From positions 323,140 to 387,139 of the forward strand of contig BSBK01007740.1 of the NCBI GenBank assembly GCA_027943335.1: a DNA stretch of 64,000 bases, in the 5' to 3' direction. Both the position numbers and the translations under genes were made by a program. Positions 32,707-45,363 of the stretch are shown piece after piece. Numbering within the stretch: position 1 is the first letter of the stretch; each line of letters begins with the position of its first letter. This stretch comes from Chamaecyparis obtusa. Its lineage: Eukaryota > Streptophyta > Pinopsida > Cupressales > Cupressaceae. The notes beneath the pieces were generated by a model that did not search any database, was not told where the DNA came from, and saw nothing but the letters and a program-made list of their open reading frames with translations.

Positions 32707-34010
32707 TGTTAGGAATAGTCCCCAGAGATAACTGAGAGGGGGGGGCATGAATCAGTTATCTACCAAATTCAATTCTTTATCCAATTAAGTACAAAAGAAA
32801 TTTAAGCATAAACACAAGATAAGAATGCTTAACACAACACCACAATTTTGGTTATGGGGAAACCCAAATAGGTAAAAACCCTGGTGAGAATTGACACCCA
32901 CTAAGAACTGCACTAGTGTATTATGATCCCTATTAGAAGATCTTACAACCCTATTAGGAGTTGATATTTACAATGTAATAAGTACAGTGACCTGGTCAAG
33001 GGTCAAACCCTATTAGGAGTCTTTTACAATTAACCCTGTTAGGGGTGATCATGCATTGTCCGGAAGCACACTGCTCAAAGGAGTGAAGGTTGTAACATTT
33101 TGTTTAATAGATACACACTATATCTAAATCTTGGTGAGCTGCACTTAGACCTGCTTTCTTGATTAGTTCCAATGAATAGCATATACTCTCTACTTTGTCA
33201 CATAGACCTTCTACTGATGGCTCAACACTTCGCACCTTCTGCTCTGCTCTTGTCTTTCAACTATCTGCCATACTTAGCAATCACAAATGACTGCCTATAA
33301 ATATCTTTTCTCTAAATGATATAATCAAGTCATCCTATTAGAACCATATTGAAATCATATTAGAGAAATAATACAACTCTCCAATAATATCTCAGTCAGC
33401 TCTACTTAGCACACAACACAAATTAGGACCGCCCAACTCAATATGAGTAGATGTGTCGCTTCACACTGTCGACTCCACCAAATTAGTTGATACTTTCTTT
33501 TCATGTTGAATTATCATGCACTCTTAACCAATAATTCTTAACTCTTCTCCAAACACTATTCCAAGAATTCATATCAAACTAATAGACGCAACTACAACAA
33601 CAATAAAATCAATGTCGGCTCTACCAGATATACTTAGGAAACTATGACTGTCAACTAGAGACTTCATAACTCAACATGTACTGCATATCTGACTTTGCAT
33701 CCATGAACATAGTAGCATACATATGTCTAAAACATAAATATAAACCTGCAAGTCTCTATTACAACCATACTATAAATCACATACAGAACTCTTCCTGGGA
33801 CCTGTCAGGAACACTCACTAATACTGACTACTATATTACTATCTTCTCTTAGAATCAACCTCTACATCTATGATATCATGCCAATAACATATCTAGAAAA
33901 CATATACTCACAACTCTCTCTATTAAGCTTCCACGCATGCTACTTACCATATGTTTTCATCAATGACAAACATACAATCAGCACTCTGGCTTGCTGAAAA
34001 ATATCCAACA
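32707..34010 (-). repeat. 5' LTR of element C
   Basis: On the minus strand it starts TGTTGGATA and ends CTAACA. A perfect 9-bp U5 hairpin stem is present at 32727-32761 (GATAACTGA and TCAGTTATC). Confidence 0.9.
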
Positions 34011-34015
34011 TTTAT

Positions 34016-35900
34016 CCTAACGGTTTGATCACACTATCCCCTATCAAATTGTCTTGTTCCAAAAATGTCACAGTCAATTTAGTCTTTTCCATTTAAAATC
34101 CTTCTCCTCAATAATCATTTGAAGTTTATGTATATAAAATTTTTCTTCACATATCCACCCTTCCATTGGTAAAGGTTCCAAGTTTTTGAGTCTCGTGATT
34201 GGCTATACATGCTCTATTTTTGTTGTCAAATAGTGATAGTCCTATTTGATGGTTAACCTCATGTATGTGTTGCAGTCAAGACAAGGGTTTGAACCTTTAT
34301 AAGTGTTTCCTCATTTACTCATGGTGTTGTTACAAAAAAAAGATCCTATGATGGAGAGAGTTATCATCCAAATTCATTTGAAATCATGAAGTGCATTTCC
34401 ATGGTGAAGGGAGTAGGCTAAGGCCATGGGGTAAGGGGTTGTGGAACCAATGAGTTGATGGAGTGTTAGCTTGTAGGATGAGCCACATTGAAGTATTTCA
34501 ATGATCAAGTGTGCAAGTTATCTCTTGAAGAGCATGTTCCAAGTCAAAAAGTGTAGGATTGAATCAATCCATATATTGTTTAGATACTAGGACATCAAGT
34601 GAATCCTTGTGTCTAGGAGGGTAGGAGAGTGAGTTAGCTGACTAAACCATTACTTCCTCTACATCATCTACCCACCCATACATTTATCACACCATATGAA
34701 GGTGATGCTTATGTTAGTTTCTTGAAAAATCCTTCATATGATATGCTAGAATATATGGATGGATAGCCACCAGCACTTTTATGAGTGTAGAGGCTGAATG
34801 TTTGTAATTTATAGCTCCCACAAGGGTTTTTAATGATCCAAATGGAAGCAGCTTGTACAATGTTATCTTTAAATGTAAAATTAACTAGTAAAATCTACTC
34901 ATGTTTTAGAGCTTGTACTATGATATTCTAAATGCACAATTAACTAGTAAAATTTCCTCATGTTTCATGGCTTGTACTCTGATATTTTTAAATGTAGAAT
35001 TAACAAGTAAAATGTCATTTTGTTTCATGCAACCATTCAAGCTGAAAATATTCAATTGGGTCCCTCCATGGGACAATTGCCTTAGATACCTGTTGGTGAC
35101 CTTATAGGATTTTCCAATCCTTCAATGGGGATTTCTACCTACACATAATCACTCTTAGTTGTAGTCCCTTTTGTGTATTGTTAGCTGGGGACTAGATCTC
35201 ATTCCATGTTGAAAACATGGATAATATTAGCATTTTAACCCAAAGAACATTATTCTATTTATGGTTTGTTGGGTCACTGAACTACTAAATTTATTGGTAA
35301 ACTAGCAAGGAGTTAATCAATGAGGTTGTTTAGGAGATCAAACCATAAAGCTACAAAATTATAAAAAAATATAAAGGGAGTTCTACATTAAGTTTCACAT
35401 ATATGTAAGGAAGTCAATTCTAGAGACATGTATTAGATCCTCCATTTCTTGGTCTTTGGGCTAATGTCATTCTTTACCATCTTGTAGGTACATTGAAGAC
35501 CTGGATAAATTATTGGAATCTAGCTGATCCAGATGCACTTCAATCTGTCATTACCTCATACAATGGTAGATCTCAACTTTTTTATTACTCTTGACTTCTA
35601 TACTCTTGTACATTTATTTTTTGTTGTTTTAGGAGTTATCACATGGCTTGTGTGGGATCATTTCCATTTCTTCTTAAATGAAATAAAAAACTCAAATAGA
35701 AAAGAATGTAATTTTAATGTTCTTCTTTTGTAAACACTTTTTCAAATGAATATAATGATATTCTTTCATGAACTGAAGAAATTTTCTTTCCTTTGCATTT
35801 TCCTTTCCAACATAAAACACTAAATCTGAAACTTAAAGTTTAAAATAAACCAAATGTACCTTTCACCTTAGTTTTAATTGGCTACTCATTGACCCATATT
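34016..35900. other. Unassigned intergenic DNA
   Basis: AT-rich sequence with no gene or element that I can identify, apart from a short tandem repeat at 34851-35029. Confidence 0.4.
34851..35029 (+). repeat. Three tandem copies of a 59-60-bp unit
   Basis: Units begin at 34851, 34911 and 34970 with GCTTGTAC and contain TTAAC(T/A)AGTAAAAT. Function unknown. Confidence 0.85.
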
Positions 35901-35984
35901 TCATGAGTAGTATTTCATCCATGAGTTTGACAAGCACTAATTACCTCGTGTCAGTTGCACTTAACAAACTAATGTATCATTTCA

Positions 35985-37195
35985 AATGGATGTGGGAGTG
36001 GAAGTAGGAGTGGGGGCATTGCTAGGATCTGTAGAGGATGGTGATGTCGAGGATGAGGATAGTGATGTAGAGGAAGAGGACTGTGATGCAGTTGGTAGGG
36101 GATGCATATTTGGAGGGTCCCTATCTTTTGAGAAATCATTTGTTGTGGTTGTTGATGGGGGCCAGGGCCTTAGGGTTTCCATGGCAGCCCCTCTTCTTAT
36201 TCGGGGGGCTGATTGTTTGGCTTCCTTATCTTTTGATGGGGCTCTATTCTTGAGTGTCCCTTCTAATAGTATTGGGTGCAGATTCATGAGGGAAGGGAAA
36301 AAATTTTGTGGAAGTGTTGCAAAGTATAATAGGTTTCTTGAGGGTCAACGGTGTTGTAAGGATCTAATTTTTACAGTTGATGTTTCTAGGTTGGACTATG
36401 TTTGGGCTGGCTTTTCCTTTTTCTATTTTGTTAGGTCTATGACCTTTGTGTTTGTTTCTCCCATGATTCTAGAAGCTTCTTCTTAATGGGAGAATGGATT
36501 GATCTTGCCTCTTTTGGGGGAATCTTTCTTTGGCTAGTATCTTTTGTGCTATATTCCTATTGAGGTGGAGTATACCCCTATTGAGGTGGGATTTTCTCTA
36601 GTGATTATTTGGTGGTGGAGATTCTATTTACTCCTGCTTCTTTTACCCTTGACTTCTTTTGAGGTGGATGTCACACATCCTATGGAGGTGGAATGTGTCT
36701 ACTGGATGGAGTGTACTCATGGGTGCAAATCACCTCTTTTTCCTTATTACTACTTGATGGTTGGTAGGATTCAGTTGGGTGATGGTTCTTCTCTTTTCAA
36801 GGACCTCATGATCTTGGGTATCATTTTTGATCCTGTGGCTATGGGTAAGGGTCTGGTTGGTTATTCTAGTTTCGGGAGCCATGTCAAAACCCATGTTATT
36901 GGTTTGGGGAGCCTTAAAATCCTAGTTATTTCATGTTGATGTAAGGCTTTGGCTTTATTCTTTAGGTTTTGAGTAGCTAGAGCCTTAGTGTTTATTCTTC
37001 TTTTGGTTGTTTTTGTTATGCTGGTTTGGGGTTACTGGTATTTATGTTGGTAGTCTATGATGGAGGGGCTCTATAATGCCTTTGTCTTTGGCCCCCAGCT
37101 ATCTCATTATGATTTGTGCTTATATTTCCTATCTTTTTCTATTGTTGTAAAGGGTTATGGTTCCCTTCAAAAACTATATTTACCTTAATCAAAAG
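35985..37195 (+). mobile_element. Probable LINE 3' end, degenerate
   Basis: The right end, 'aactatatttaccttaatcaaaa', matches the style of plant LINE tails and of the LINE ending at 48432. Upstream is a T- and G-rich stretch like a LINE 3' untranslated region. An open plus-strand frame (35986-36486) begins with an Asp/Glu/Val-rich segment. The opposite strand also has an open frame, so neither is assigned. No reverse transcriptase or RNase H motif is visible. The left boundary is uncertain. Confidence 0.35.
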
Positions 37196-37204
37196 AAAAC
37201 TAAT

Positions 37205-37991
37205 GTCACTAAAATCATTGATGTGTTGATAATGACTTAGAATTTGTTACTCGCAAGAGTGTAGGTGAGACAAGTTTCAACAAGCATGCTACTTTTATTT
37301 TCATTTTTATTATCAATGTATAATTTATTATTTAATATTTTTGTTGTGGGGGTGGAGCAAATGTTACTTTTCTCCACCATCCTTACAATTCCTCTCATTA
37401 CTTATTATCTGCTTCAAACAATTGGGAGTGCCTAGGAAAGATGGGTCTACTCTACTATACCCTTTTCGGGCTAGGAGGGATAGTAGTTTTTGATCCACAC
37501 CTTCAACTCCCTCAATTCAAGTGTACTCTATAGATTCCTTTTTTTATGAACCCCATAATACCATCATTTGATTCTAGAGATAGCAAAAAAGAAATTAGTA
37601 GTGCAGGAAGTGGCCACGGCCAAGAAGCACAGAAGTTGCAGAGTGAGAAAGATGATGATGATGTAGATAGTACTTGAATTGAGGGAAATCAAAGGTTTGG
37701 ATTGAAAACTAGCAAGCCTTCTTGACACAAAAAGGGTATACTAGAGTAGACTCATCTTTCCTAGGTACTCCCAATTGTTTGAAGCAGAGAAGAAGTAAAG
37801 AGAGGAATTGTAAGGATGATGGAGAAAAGTAACACCTGCTCCACCCCCGCATCAAAAATATTAAATAATAAATTATACATTAATAATAAAAATAAAAATA
37901 AAAGTACCAAGCTTGTTGAAACTTGTCTCACCTACACTCTTTTGAGTAACAACTTCCAAGTCATTGTCGACACATCAATGATTTTTGTGAC
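37205..37991. repeat. Long imperfect inverted repeat (foldback element)
   Basis: The left arm (about 37205-37515) and right arm (about 37672-37991) are reverse complements at high identity over roughly 310 bp. Examples are AATTGGGAGT(G/A)CCTAGGAAA in the left arm and its complement near 37760. They are separated by about 155 bp. Terminal bases are GTCAC and GTGAC. It could be a foldback transposon or MITE-like unit; no transposase is inside. Confidence 0.8.
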
Positions 37992-38449
37992 TGTCACTAT
38001 GTTTGATCAGACCAAAGGGAAAGTTGGTACACCACCTAAAAATAAGATGATAAAAATTCATATCAAATCTAGTATCCAGACTACTCTAGACAAAATTAGC
38101 CCTAGGTATGGGGATCCTGACCTAGGAATTCTTGATCAACACCATCAAAAAAATAATTTAAACAATCCTCTTCTTCCTATGATACTATTTCCACATTTTA
38201 GTTCATTACATATGTAATATATCATATCAATTTTGAGTGGTAAATTAGCAATTAAATCAAAACTAGTATAAGAAGAGTAAATTGTTGTCATCCTACCTTG
38301 CATATTGATCTTGTATAGAAGACTACTATTTTCCATTTTATCCCTAATCCTAGTGACATGTACATTTGCTAATGCACTCATATTATGGATTATTTTACTC
38401 TTATCAAAAAATCATTTGTTAACACATATAGAATAGCATGAATTTTCTT
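37992..38449. other. Unassigned intergenic DNA
   Basis: No gene seen. An open frame running from the foldback arm to 38217 has no recognisable motif. Confidence 0.4.
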
Positions 38450-39790
38450 TCCTAGATTCTGTATTGCTCCATTAAAGTTTGTATCATGGGAAGGTCAAGC
38501 ATGAAGCATGGAAATTTGCCTTTCTTCCAAAAGATATTGTGTTGCTTTTGAATTAACTTCTTGAAAAGCATCATATGTTCATCCATCAATTGTCTCATTA
38601 AATATATCCTCTTCCATATTCTCAAGATTTCTACTAAGGTCAAATGCACTATGAACTCTGTTAACATTAGGAATGATGGCATTGTGGAAAAGCAGTGAAG
38701 CAATGAGATGTTACATTTAAAAAACTCATTTCTTATTCCACTATGGATTTTAGTATCAAGTATCATAAAAAATCACTTGGATCCCATATTCTTATGAGTA
38801 GACAACCTTGAGAAAAAAAATTATATACAATGGTAACCTTTTCTAGTGCAGATTTTCTGACAACACCAATAAAGAGTGAGATACAAATCAAAGTTATGGC
38901 ATGAAATATCACCTTGTAAAAGATGAAATAATTTTGGGGTTTGGAAAAATCACTATCACAAGCAAAAATAGTCAAAGATTCTATTGTTTAAAAGAGAGTG
39001 AAACAACCCAAAATCTTGAGAGCTAATCCAAAATCACCTATTCGATTGAAAAAGTTATTTTCCTTCTTTATATTCTTAATTCTTTTCTAAATTCGATACA
39101 TTCATGCCTTAAGCTATAATCATGGAGATTGTCAATCTACTTATCATTAGATGTTGATCCAAAAAGTCCAGCGATCTCAAAATCAACATTCTTCTCTAGA
39201 ATGTACTCAAAATTTTCTTTTTGAAAGCCAATTTTATAAGTTTCTTTTTTTATGCTAAAAATAAATCAACACCAACATTCTACTGACTCAAAAGATTACT
39301 ATCATTTTTACACATAACTTGCAAATCACTCAGATATGGCATGGACCCAAATATTTAAGGATTGATGGGTGTGTATTGAATAGGAATAACTTTCTCTCTT
39401 GTGATTCAGCAAGTGATGCTTCCTTCTTGACTTTATCAAGATAATCCTTTTGTTGATCTACCAATAAGATCACTTATTGTATGTTGAATTCCACATCTTC
39501 TGCCTGATTGGTGGATTTCTGAAAGGTTTTCTTCCTTTCATTTTCTTGTAATCTAGAGTGTTCTTCCTTCTTTAACATTTCCTTAATTTCTAAAGCCTTG
39601 GAAACTTCAGTCTTCTCTTTCTTTATTGACCTTCTTAGGTAATTATAAAGGCCCTTTTTGTTCAAATATTGAACTTCAAGTAACTCTAAGTAACCATCAA
39701 TATAAACTTTATTGTTGAATTCATCGAGCGATTCTTGATATTATTTAAGTATTTTGGTGGCCTTAAATTCATAATTCATTCTATTCTTTT
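38450..39790 (-). pseudogene. Coding-like remnant with coiled coil, unrecognised
   Basis: On the minus strand, 39780-39390 reads as one frame with two or three stops and a Lys/Glu/Gln-rich coiled coil (for example KALEIKEMLKKEEHSRLQEN). Further along, 38975-38452 has open frames with frameshifts. Codon pattern and amino-acid makeup look like decayed coding sequence. I do not recognise a family, and the two parts may be unrelated. Confidence 0.25.
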
Positions 39791-40685
39791 GTATTCTTAC
39801 AGTGCCTCTTGAACAAGAATTATATCCTTTTTATTGTAAGAACCTAGGCTGAAAAGAATTGGGTGTGGGATTGATCAACACCAATTTTTTATTTTACAAA
39901 TATAATTTTCATTGTAATTCTGATGACCACACAAACATGTACTGATGATGATGTTGTACATCCAACAACACCTTTGTCGGAGTAGTTCATCTAGTTTGCA
40001 TCAAAATTCCAACAACTATGCAAACATAAATTGACAACGATGTTATACATTTGACAACACATTTGTTAGAATAGTTCATCTGATTTTGGTCTGAATTTTG
40101 ACAACCATGAAAACTAAACCAATGGCTAGGATAGTATTAGAAATGTGACCTAAATTATCCAAAAGTAGACTCATGTTGTCTAATGTCATTGCTATCGGAA
40201 TTAAAGTCAGAATTGCTACGACCATGGATACGTCAAATTTTCTGACTAAAGATTTCTGATAGCTATTTTTGTCAGAAGTTTAACTAATGGAGTCAGAATT
40301 CTAACTAATGGCCATAAAGAATTGGACCCAAATGTACTAGTGATGCAAAGAGGATTGTTGAAGAGGTCTATAATTATCACAATCAATGAGATATAGTAGA
40401 ACATTGAGAATAATTTTTGGGTTGCAAGATGGTGTAAGAACAAATTTGGATTTGGGAAGACCTTTGAGGAGGATTAAGGAGTTTGGAAATGATCCTTGGA
40501 GTCCATTGAGAAGTATAACTCCTTGCCAGACTTGTTGTATTACAATTGTCCCTATAGAAATAGTGCTATGTTATAGATTTGAGAGAAATAAAAGTCCTTA
40601 TGTCCAAAGGTGTGGAAAAATTGGTCAGAGGTCAGTGTGGATATGGAATTCAGGGAGGGCTTGGTATAATAGAGAACCAAGTAAC
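39791..40685. other. Unassigned intergenic DNA
   Basis: Contains two related phrases, near 39925-40000 and 40015-40090 (ACAAACAT...GATGATGTT...ACATT and similar), suggesting an old short duplication of about 90 bp. Otherwise nothing is identified. Confidence 0.35.
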
Positions 40686-40689
40686 TTTT

Positions 40690-40970
40690 GTGTGTTTAAT
40701 TATGGGAAGGATGGAATTGGGGAGTTGTATACAACTTGGTGTGGGAAGAGGTTACTGACCTCATTTAAGGGTATGTTGAATGAGTTAAGGGGGTTGTTGA
40801 AGATTTCATGATATATAATTCACCCTAACTAAATCACCATGACACCTTCAACAACCCCCTTAACACATTCACCATGCCCTCAAATGAGGTCAATAATCTA
40901 GACCTATAGACTGACCACACCATGTTGCATACAACTCCCCAACACCAACCTTCCCATTATCAAACACACT
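40690..40970. repeat. Inverted repeat with short loop
   Basis: The left arm (about 40690-40806) and right arm (about 40838-40970) are imperfect reverse complements around a loop of about 30 bases. The innermost match is AGGGGGTTGTTGAAG against CTTCAACAACCCCCT. A hairpin of more than 100 bp could form. The open frame 40386-40811 crosses the left arm and has no recognised domain. Confidence 0.75.
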
Positions 40971-41129
40971 CCAAAAGTACTTATACTCACATCATGATAT
41001 CTTTTCTCAACTTGTGTTCCTTGAACATGACCCAACTCTCTAATCTTTTGACTCAAATTAATCAAACAATCCATTAAGGCTTGTAACATTAGGGTTGTCA
41101 ACACAAATCTACCATGCCCCTATTCGGAA

Positions 41130-42467
41130 AATCACCTCACAATTTGACATTCAAGCTACAAAATGACTCAAACCTTTGTACCTTATTATTTAGTTATGAA
41201 AAAACCACTTCACTCATCAGATAAAACAACAATGATCAATGGTGAGGAATGATTTTGAAATAAGAGAGAAACCTTCCAATCATATGGCTATCATAACTAT
41301 GGGCCTTTGAAAATGATCATATAGACAAAGACTTCAATAAATTTAGGGATGATTCCATATATAAAAGGTTCCTCATACACTTTTCCACCCTCCCAAATCA
41401 TAATAGCAATCACCTTTCAATAGTTACACTCCTATCTCAATGGGTACATTATGTTGACTACCATATTCTTCTTCATGAGGACAATGCTGATTAAATATTA
41501 TCAAATTCATTCCTCCCATACACACTGTGTGTTCCACACCATAGAAAGGGTCTTAACACTTTCAACGAAACATAAAAAATTCTTCCAATCCATATATACT
41601 CATATAAAAGGCTCATCAATGACTATCACAATTGTGGAACTTAGACAATTAAGATTGTAAGAAAGGAATTAGACCTCAAGAACAATTTGAAATCTTTACC
41701 CAATGCATGAGTATGGTTATTTTATTCCCTAAATGGGTTATTATGATTCCATTCAACCATACCACTACTTACATGGTAGTAAAAAACATGGATTTAGAGC
41801 CAAGTAACCTCAAGTTTACTCTATCACAAATTTAAGTAACTATGATTGTAACAGTGCAATCAGTCCCCCCCAAAAAAAAAAAATTATCCCTTCTAATCAA
41901 AATTTGTTAGAGGAATATTTAGATCCCCTTTTATCTCTTTCAATCAAATTTAACCATTAATACCTTTTACTATACTTTTTATTGCCAAAAAAAAGGTAAT
42001 ATGTAGTCATAGTCACAAAATACATAGATCTAAATGCAATAGTTAGAGGCCTCAATGATGCCCGCCAGCTAATGATGCTATTTATTTTAACCATCATTTT
42101 ACTAAAGACTAATTAATTAACTTATATAATTGGTTAATTATTTCCCATACATTTGATATTTGATGCTATTTGATGCAATTTTTATCAAAGTTTCAAACTG
42201 ATTACATGTTGAATTAAGCTTGATAAACAACAAGTTGATACGTAAACAAAAAAATGAAAAAAAAATCAGAAATCTTAATCAAGGACCTTACCTATGATGG
42301 TCTCAACTAAGTAACTTGTGGTTTTTTTGTTCATGTTGGCTCTATTGGAGCATAATGAAATATTGAAAAGTGGGTTACCTTATTGAGCTTCTCTTTAAGA
42401 ATATTTTAATATTCTCTACTTAGAAGGGCCAACCACATGAAGGTGGAATCTCATTTCCACACCACCA
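41130..42467. other. Unassigned intergenic DNA
   Basis: AT-rich, with a short A-run after CCCCCCC near 41866-41883. No gene or element identified. Confidence 0.4.
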
Positions 42468-42490
42468 CCCCCCCCCCCCCCCCCCCCCCC
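42468..42490. repeat. Run of 23 C
   Basis: Homopolymer after a CCA-rich stretch. Its length is prone to sequencing error. Confidence 0.9.
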
Positions 42491-42525
42491 ACAACATCAC
42501 TCTAAATTTCATGTTAAAATATAAA

Positions 42526-42642
42526 ATTCATTCATTCTTTCATCCATTAATAAAATATAACATTCATTCATTATCACATAGCATTCATTAACACATAACA
42601 TTCATTTATTAACACATAAAATTCATTCATTAACACATAATA
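42526..42642 (+). repeat. Tandem repeat of about 23-25 bp
   Basis: Four to five imperfect copies of a unit like ATTCATTCATTAACACATAA. Confidence 0.8.
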
Positions 42643-43238
42643 TGATTATAATCATTTCTTTTTTATTTTATTTTTAATCTAAGTAAAGACCAATTGGAGC
42701 ATCATTTTTTCCCTCTTCATTTGGTGTTCCCTCTTCTCTTGATCTTAATGTATGCCTAATCACATGACATGGAGGCCTAAGCAAAGGGGGATTTGTTGCA
42801 ATAACAAATAAATGGGTGAAATTGATAAGTATTTCTATTATTGTTATAATTATTTAATTAATTAAAAGAACATTACCGAGGTGCTATTTACCTAATGAGG
42901 CTACATCATCTTCTTGATCATGTCATATTAGCCTCATTCTCAACATGTTGAACACCCTCTAAATTCCCTCAAGTTGAAACACAAAAGGTTGCATTAATCA
43001 TTACACCAATTACAATTGAATTTGTTTAAAATAATAATAGTGCTCCTCTTTACTTGATGAGGGCACATCACATTCCTAATGTACTTATTTAGATTGAGCA
43101 TGCTCAAATTGTTCATCACATTCTACATGCTCTAAAGTAGAAATGGAAAAGGTTACATTAGCTACTACATAAATTGCAATTAAAGATGTTTAATTATATT
43201 AATAATTACATAAAAAGTTTTGTATAGCACATGAATAC

Positions 43239-44915
43239 CTCCAGTACTGGTATCCCTACCATGACCTTCATGTGCATTTTTTTCCTCCATCCTTAGCAAG
43301 CTACATTCTAATGTCATTTGCATTGCTATCATTACTTTCTTATTTAAAAGAAACAGTCACATAGTCACTTTATGGTGAAATAAATATTGAATAGATTGCA
43401 CAAGTATTCAATTTTAAATAATCTTCATTTAGGTTATTTACCTATGTGTTGAATGCACTGGAAGTTTGTGTTTTCCCACTCAAGACTTTTAGGTGTTCAG
43501 CCATGGCTCCATAGCCTTGCTGGAACAAAATTTTCATGTCATCTTGTGCGGGTGCTCTATTGAATTTAGAGTCCTACATTTTTGCATAATATCATGAATT
43601 TTTCTTCTATTATGTAATAAAAAAAAATTATTTGCAATTTATTATTGTGATGTAATATGTCATTTATTGATACTTACAATTCGTGTGGAAACCTTCATAT
43701 AACCACCAAAGCCAAGTTTGTGTTGCACGTATTTTTCTAGTCTTGCCTTTGTTTCCTTCGATGTGTAAGGAAGCCTATGAAAAGTTTGAAATACATTATA
43801 TTATGTAAAAATAAAGAGTAATCAGTACATAATTACATTGTTGATAGTATCACATACCTTCCTTGGTCTGGTGGTGTATGTCCTTTGCTCTTTTTGTCCT
43901 TCTCCTTTCCATCTGACACCAAGTCCTTCCACTCCCTCTCTGGAATCATGGGGGGACGCTCGTACTTTTTGTTCTTCTCTAAATGTGACCTATATTTGTG
44001 CCTCAAATACTTTATATATGTACCAACTTTCTAAAGGACCTTAGTTTTGTTAAATGTGACATTTCTAAACAACACAGCTAAATGGTTTATGAGTTCATCT
44101 TTTAATTTTTTATTTTGGGCATTCCACCATGTATGTATGGTGGGCCTGAAGATCTCCAATGTAATACCATTTAGATGTTTATAGAAAACATCATTGCCTG
44201 CAAAAAAATCATACCACCATTAATCCAAAAGACTGATCAATAAGTAAATTAGAATTGGACTATATATAATAATAATTAAAAAATTTAAAGTACCTAGAGC
44301 CTTCTCTATCTTTATGGGAAGAAGATCATCGGTCACCACAAATGTGACTAGAAATCACCATGACTACTAGTGGCCTCCTCATCCCAAGGTACATGTCCTG
44401 GTGCACCCTCTACCATGTGTCCACATCCAGAGGTTGCAATACTCGATGCCTGCATGCTACGTGTTGTCAACATTTAAGTCATCAATATAGCCATGGATAT
44501 GGGTTGGATGCGGTGGTGTATGCATAGGAAAATGGTCATCACCTAAACTATCTAGAGTACCCTAATCATGGCCAGAATCATCATGAGGATGTGAAAAATC
44601 CTGTAAAAATAACACATATTGTAGTTCATGACATAAAAGAGTAAAAAATATAAACCATGAATAAACTTATGTTATAATTAAAGATCTCATGAAAGCTTAC
44701 TTGAAAGTTTTGTATTCTTGGAATCAATTGTTCCACCCTTTCTTTTATCTCATCAATTTGAGGGACTATGAATAAAAATTGAAGGAGTTCTTTATTATAT
44801 TATTTTTTTGTCTTTCTTTTCAACTCATTAGGGATTGGGGAAAATGTGATGTCATCATTGCATATTAGTGATTCCACCTCTCTATTGATTCTCTCATCTA
44901 CTAAAGGTGTCTTTC
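43239..44915 (-). pseudogene. Decayed multi-exon gene resembling plant En/Spm-type (Transposase_24-like) transposase genes
   Basis: On the minus strand I can place exons at 44915-44701, 44600-44294, 44197-43858, 43774-43678, 43573-43442 and probably 43338-43239. GT donors and AG acceptors border them. Reading frame is kept across the junctions 44701/44600 (phase 0), 44294/44197 (phase 1, making Gly), 43858/43774 (phase 2, making Arg) and 43678/43573 (phase 0). Peptides include RPTIHTWWNAQNKKLKDELI, RPPMIPEREWKDLV, HTPPDQGRLPYTSKETKARL, KLGFGGYMKVSTRI and QDDMKILFQQGYGAMAEHL. The PPxIPxxEW..LV step and GGYMK resemble plant Ptta/En/Spm transposase-like proteins. That family call is tentative. 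There are stops in the first, second and third exons and a frameshift in the second. Weaker exon-like pieces continue to about 42800. Confidence 0.5.
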
Positions 44916-45355
44916 CTTGAACATCAAATTGTGACAATAATATTAGTTACATTATCAAAATTAATCCAAAACCCTAATGAAAAGAACATAATAATATAAC
45001 ATTTTTCTCATACCTAATTTGTAAAATTACAATGAGGTATACCTATTGGGTAGAAGCACTTGGAGATGCATCCTAATCTATCACATGGGTTGGAGACTTT
45101 CCCCTATGATCAATGTCCTGCTGTGACAAAAATTAAATATAAAAAAAATATTAGCAAATTGAAACCATTACACTTTAAAAAATATATACTAATAAAATTG
45201 TATATTGGAGTCATTAATTGGAAGTTGGTTAAAATGGTATATAGTACATACCAACACCATAGTAACTTTTTTTATGTCTATGCTAATATGTTTTTCTTAT
45301 GTAAATAGGATGAATAATTTTTTAATCATATGTTTATTCATTATCCGTATGTTAG
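44916..45355. other. Unassigned intergenic DNA
   Basis: AT-rich with no convincing gene. It may include the 5' end of the decayed gene on the minus strand. Confidence 0.35.
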
Positions 45356-45363
45356 CAAAACTT

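Larger units (their letters stand above)
26871..34010 (-). mobile_element. Element C: Ty1/Copia retrotransposon, minus strand, decayed
   Basis: LTRs lie at 26871-28161 and 32707-34010 (about 1.3 kb each, clearly diverged). The target duplication is imperfect, GTTAT (26866-26870) against TTTAT (34011-34015), as expected for an old copy. Minus-strand order is gag, protease, integrase, reverse transcriptase, RNase H, with integrase before reverse transcriptase as in Copia. A polypurine tract (AAAGGGGGATAT) lies beside 28161. It inserted about 45 bp from the right end of element A. It is the only autonomous-type Copia here and resembles A, B and E in its LTR ends and primer site. Confidence 0.92.

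Noticed and set aside
35982..36486. Overlapping frames on both strands, one Ser-rich and one Asp/Val-rich
   Set aside because: The two strands mirror each other and neither shows a known domain; kept only as part of a probable LINE end.
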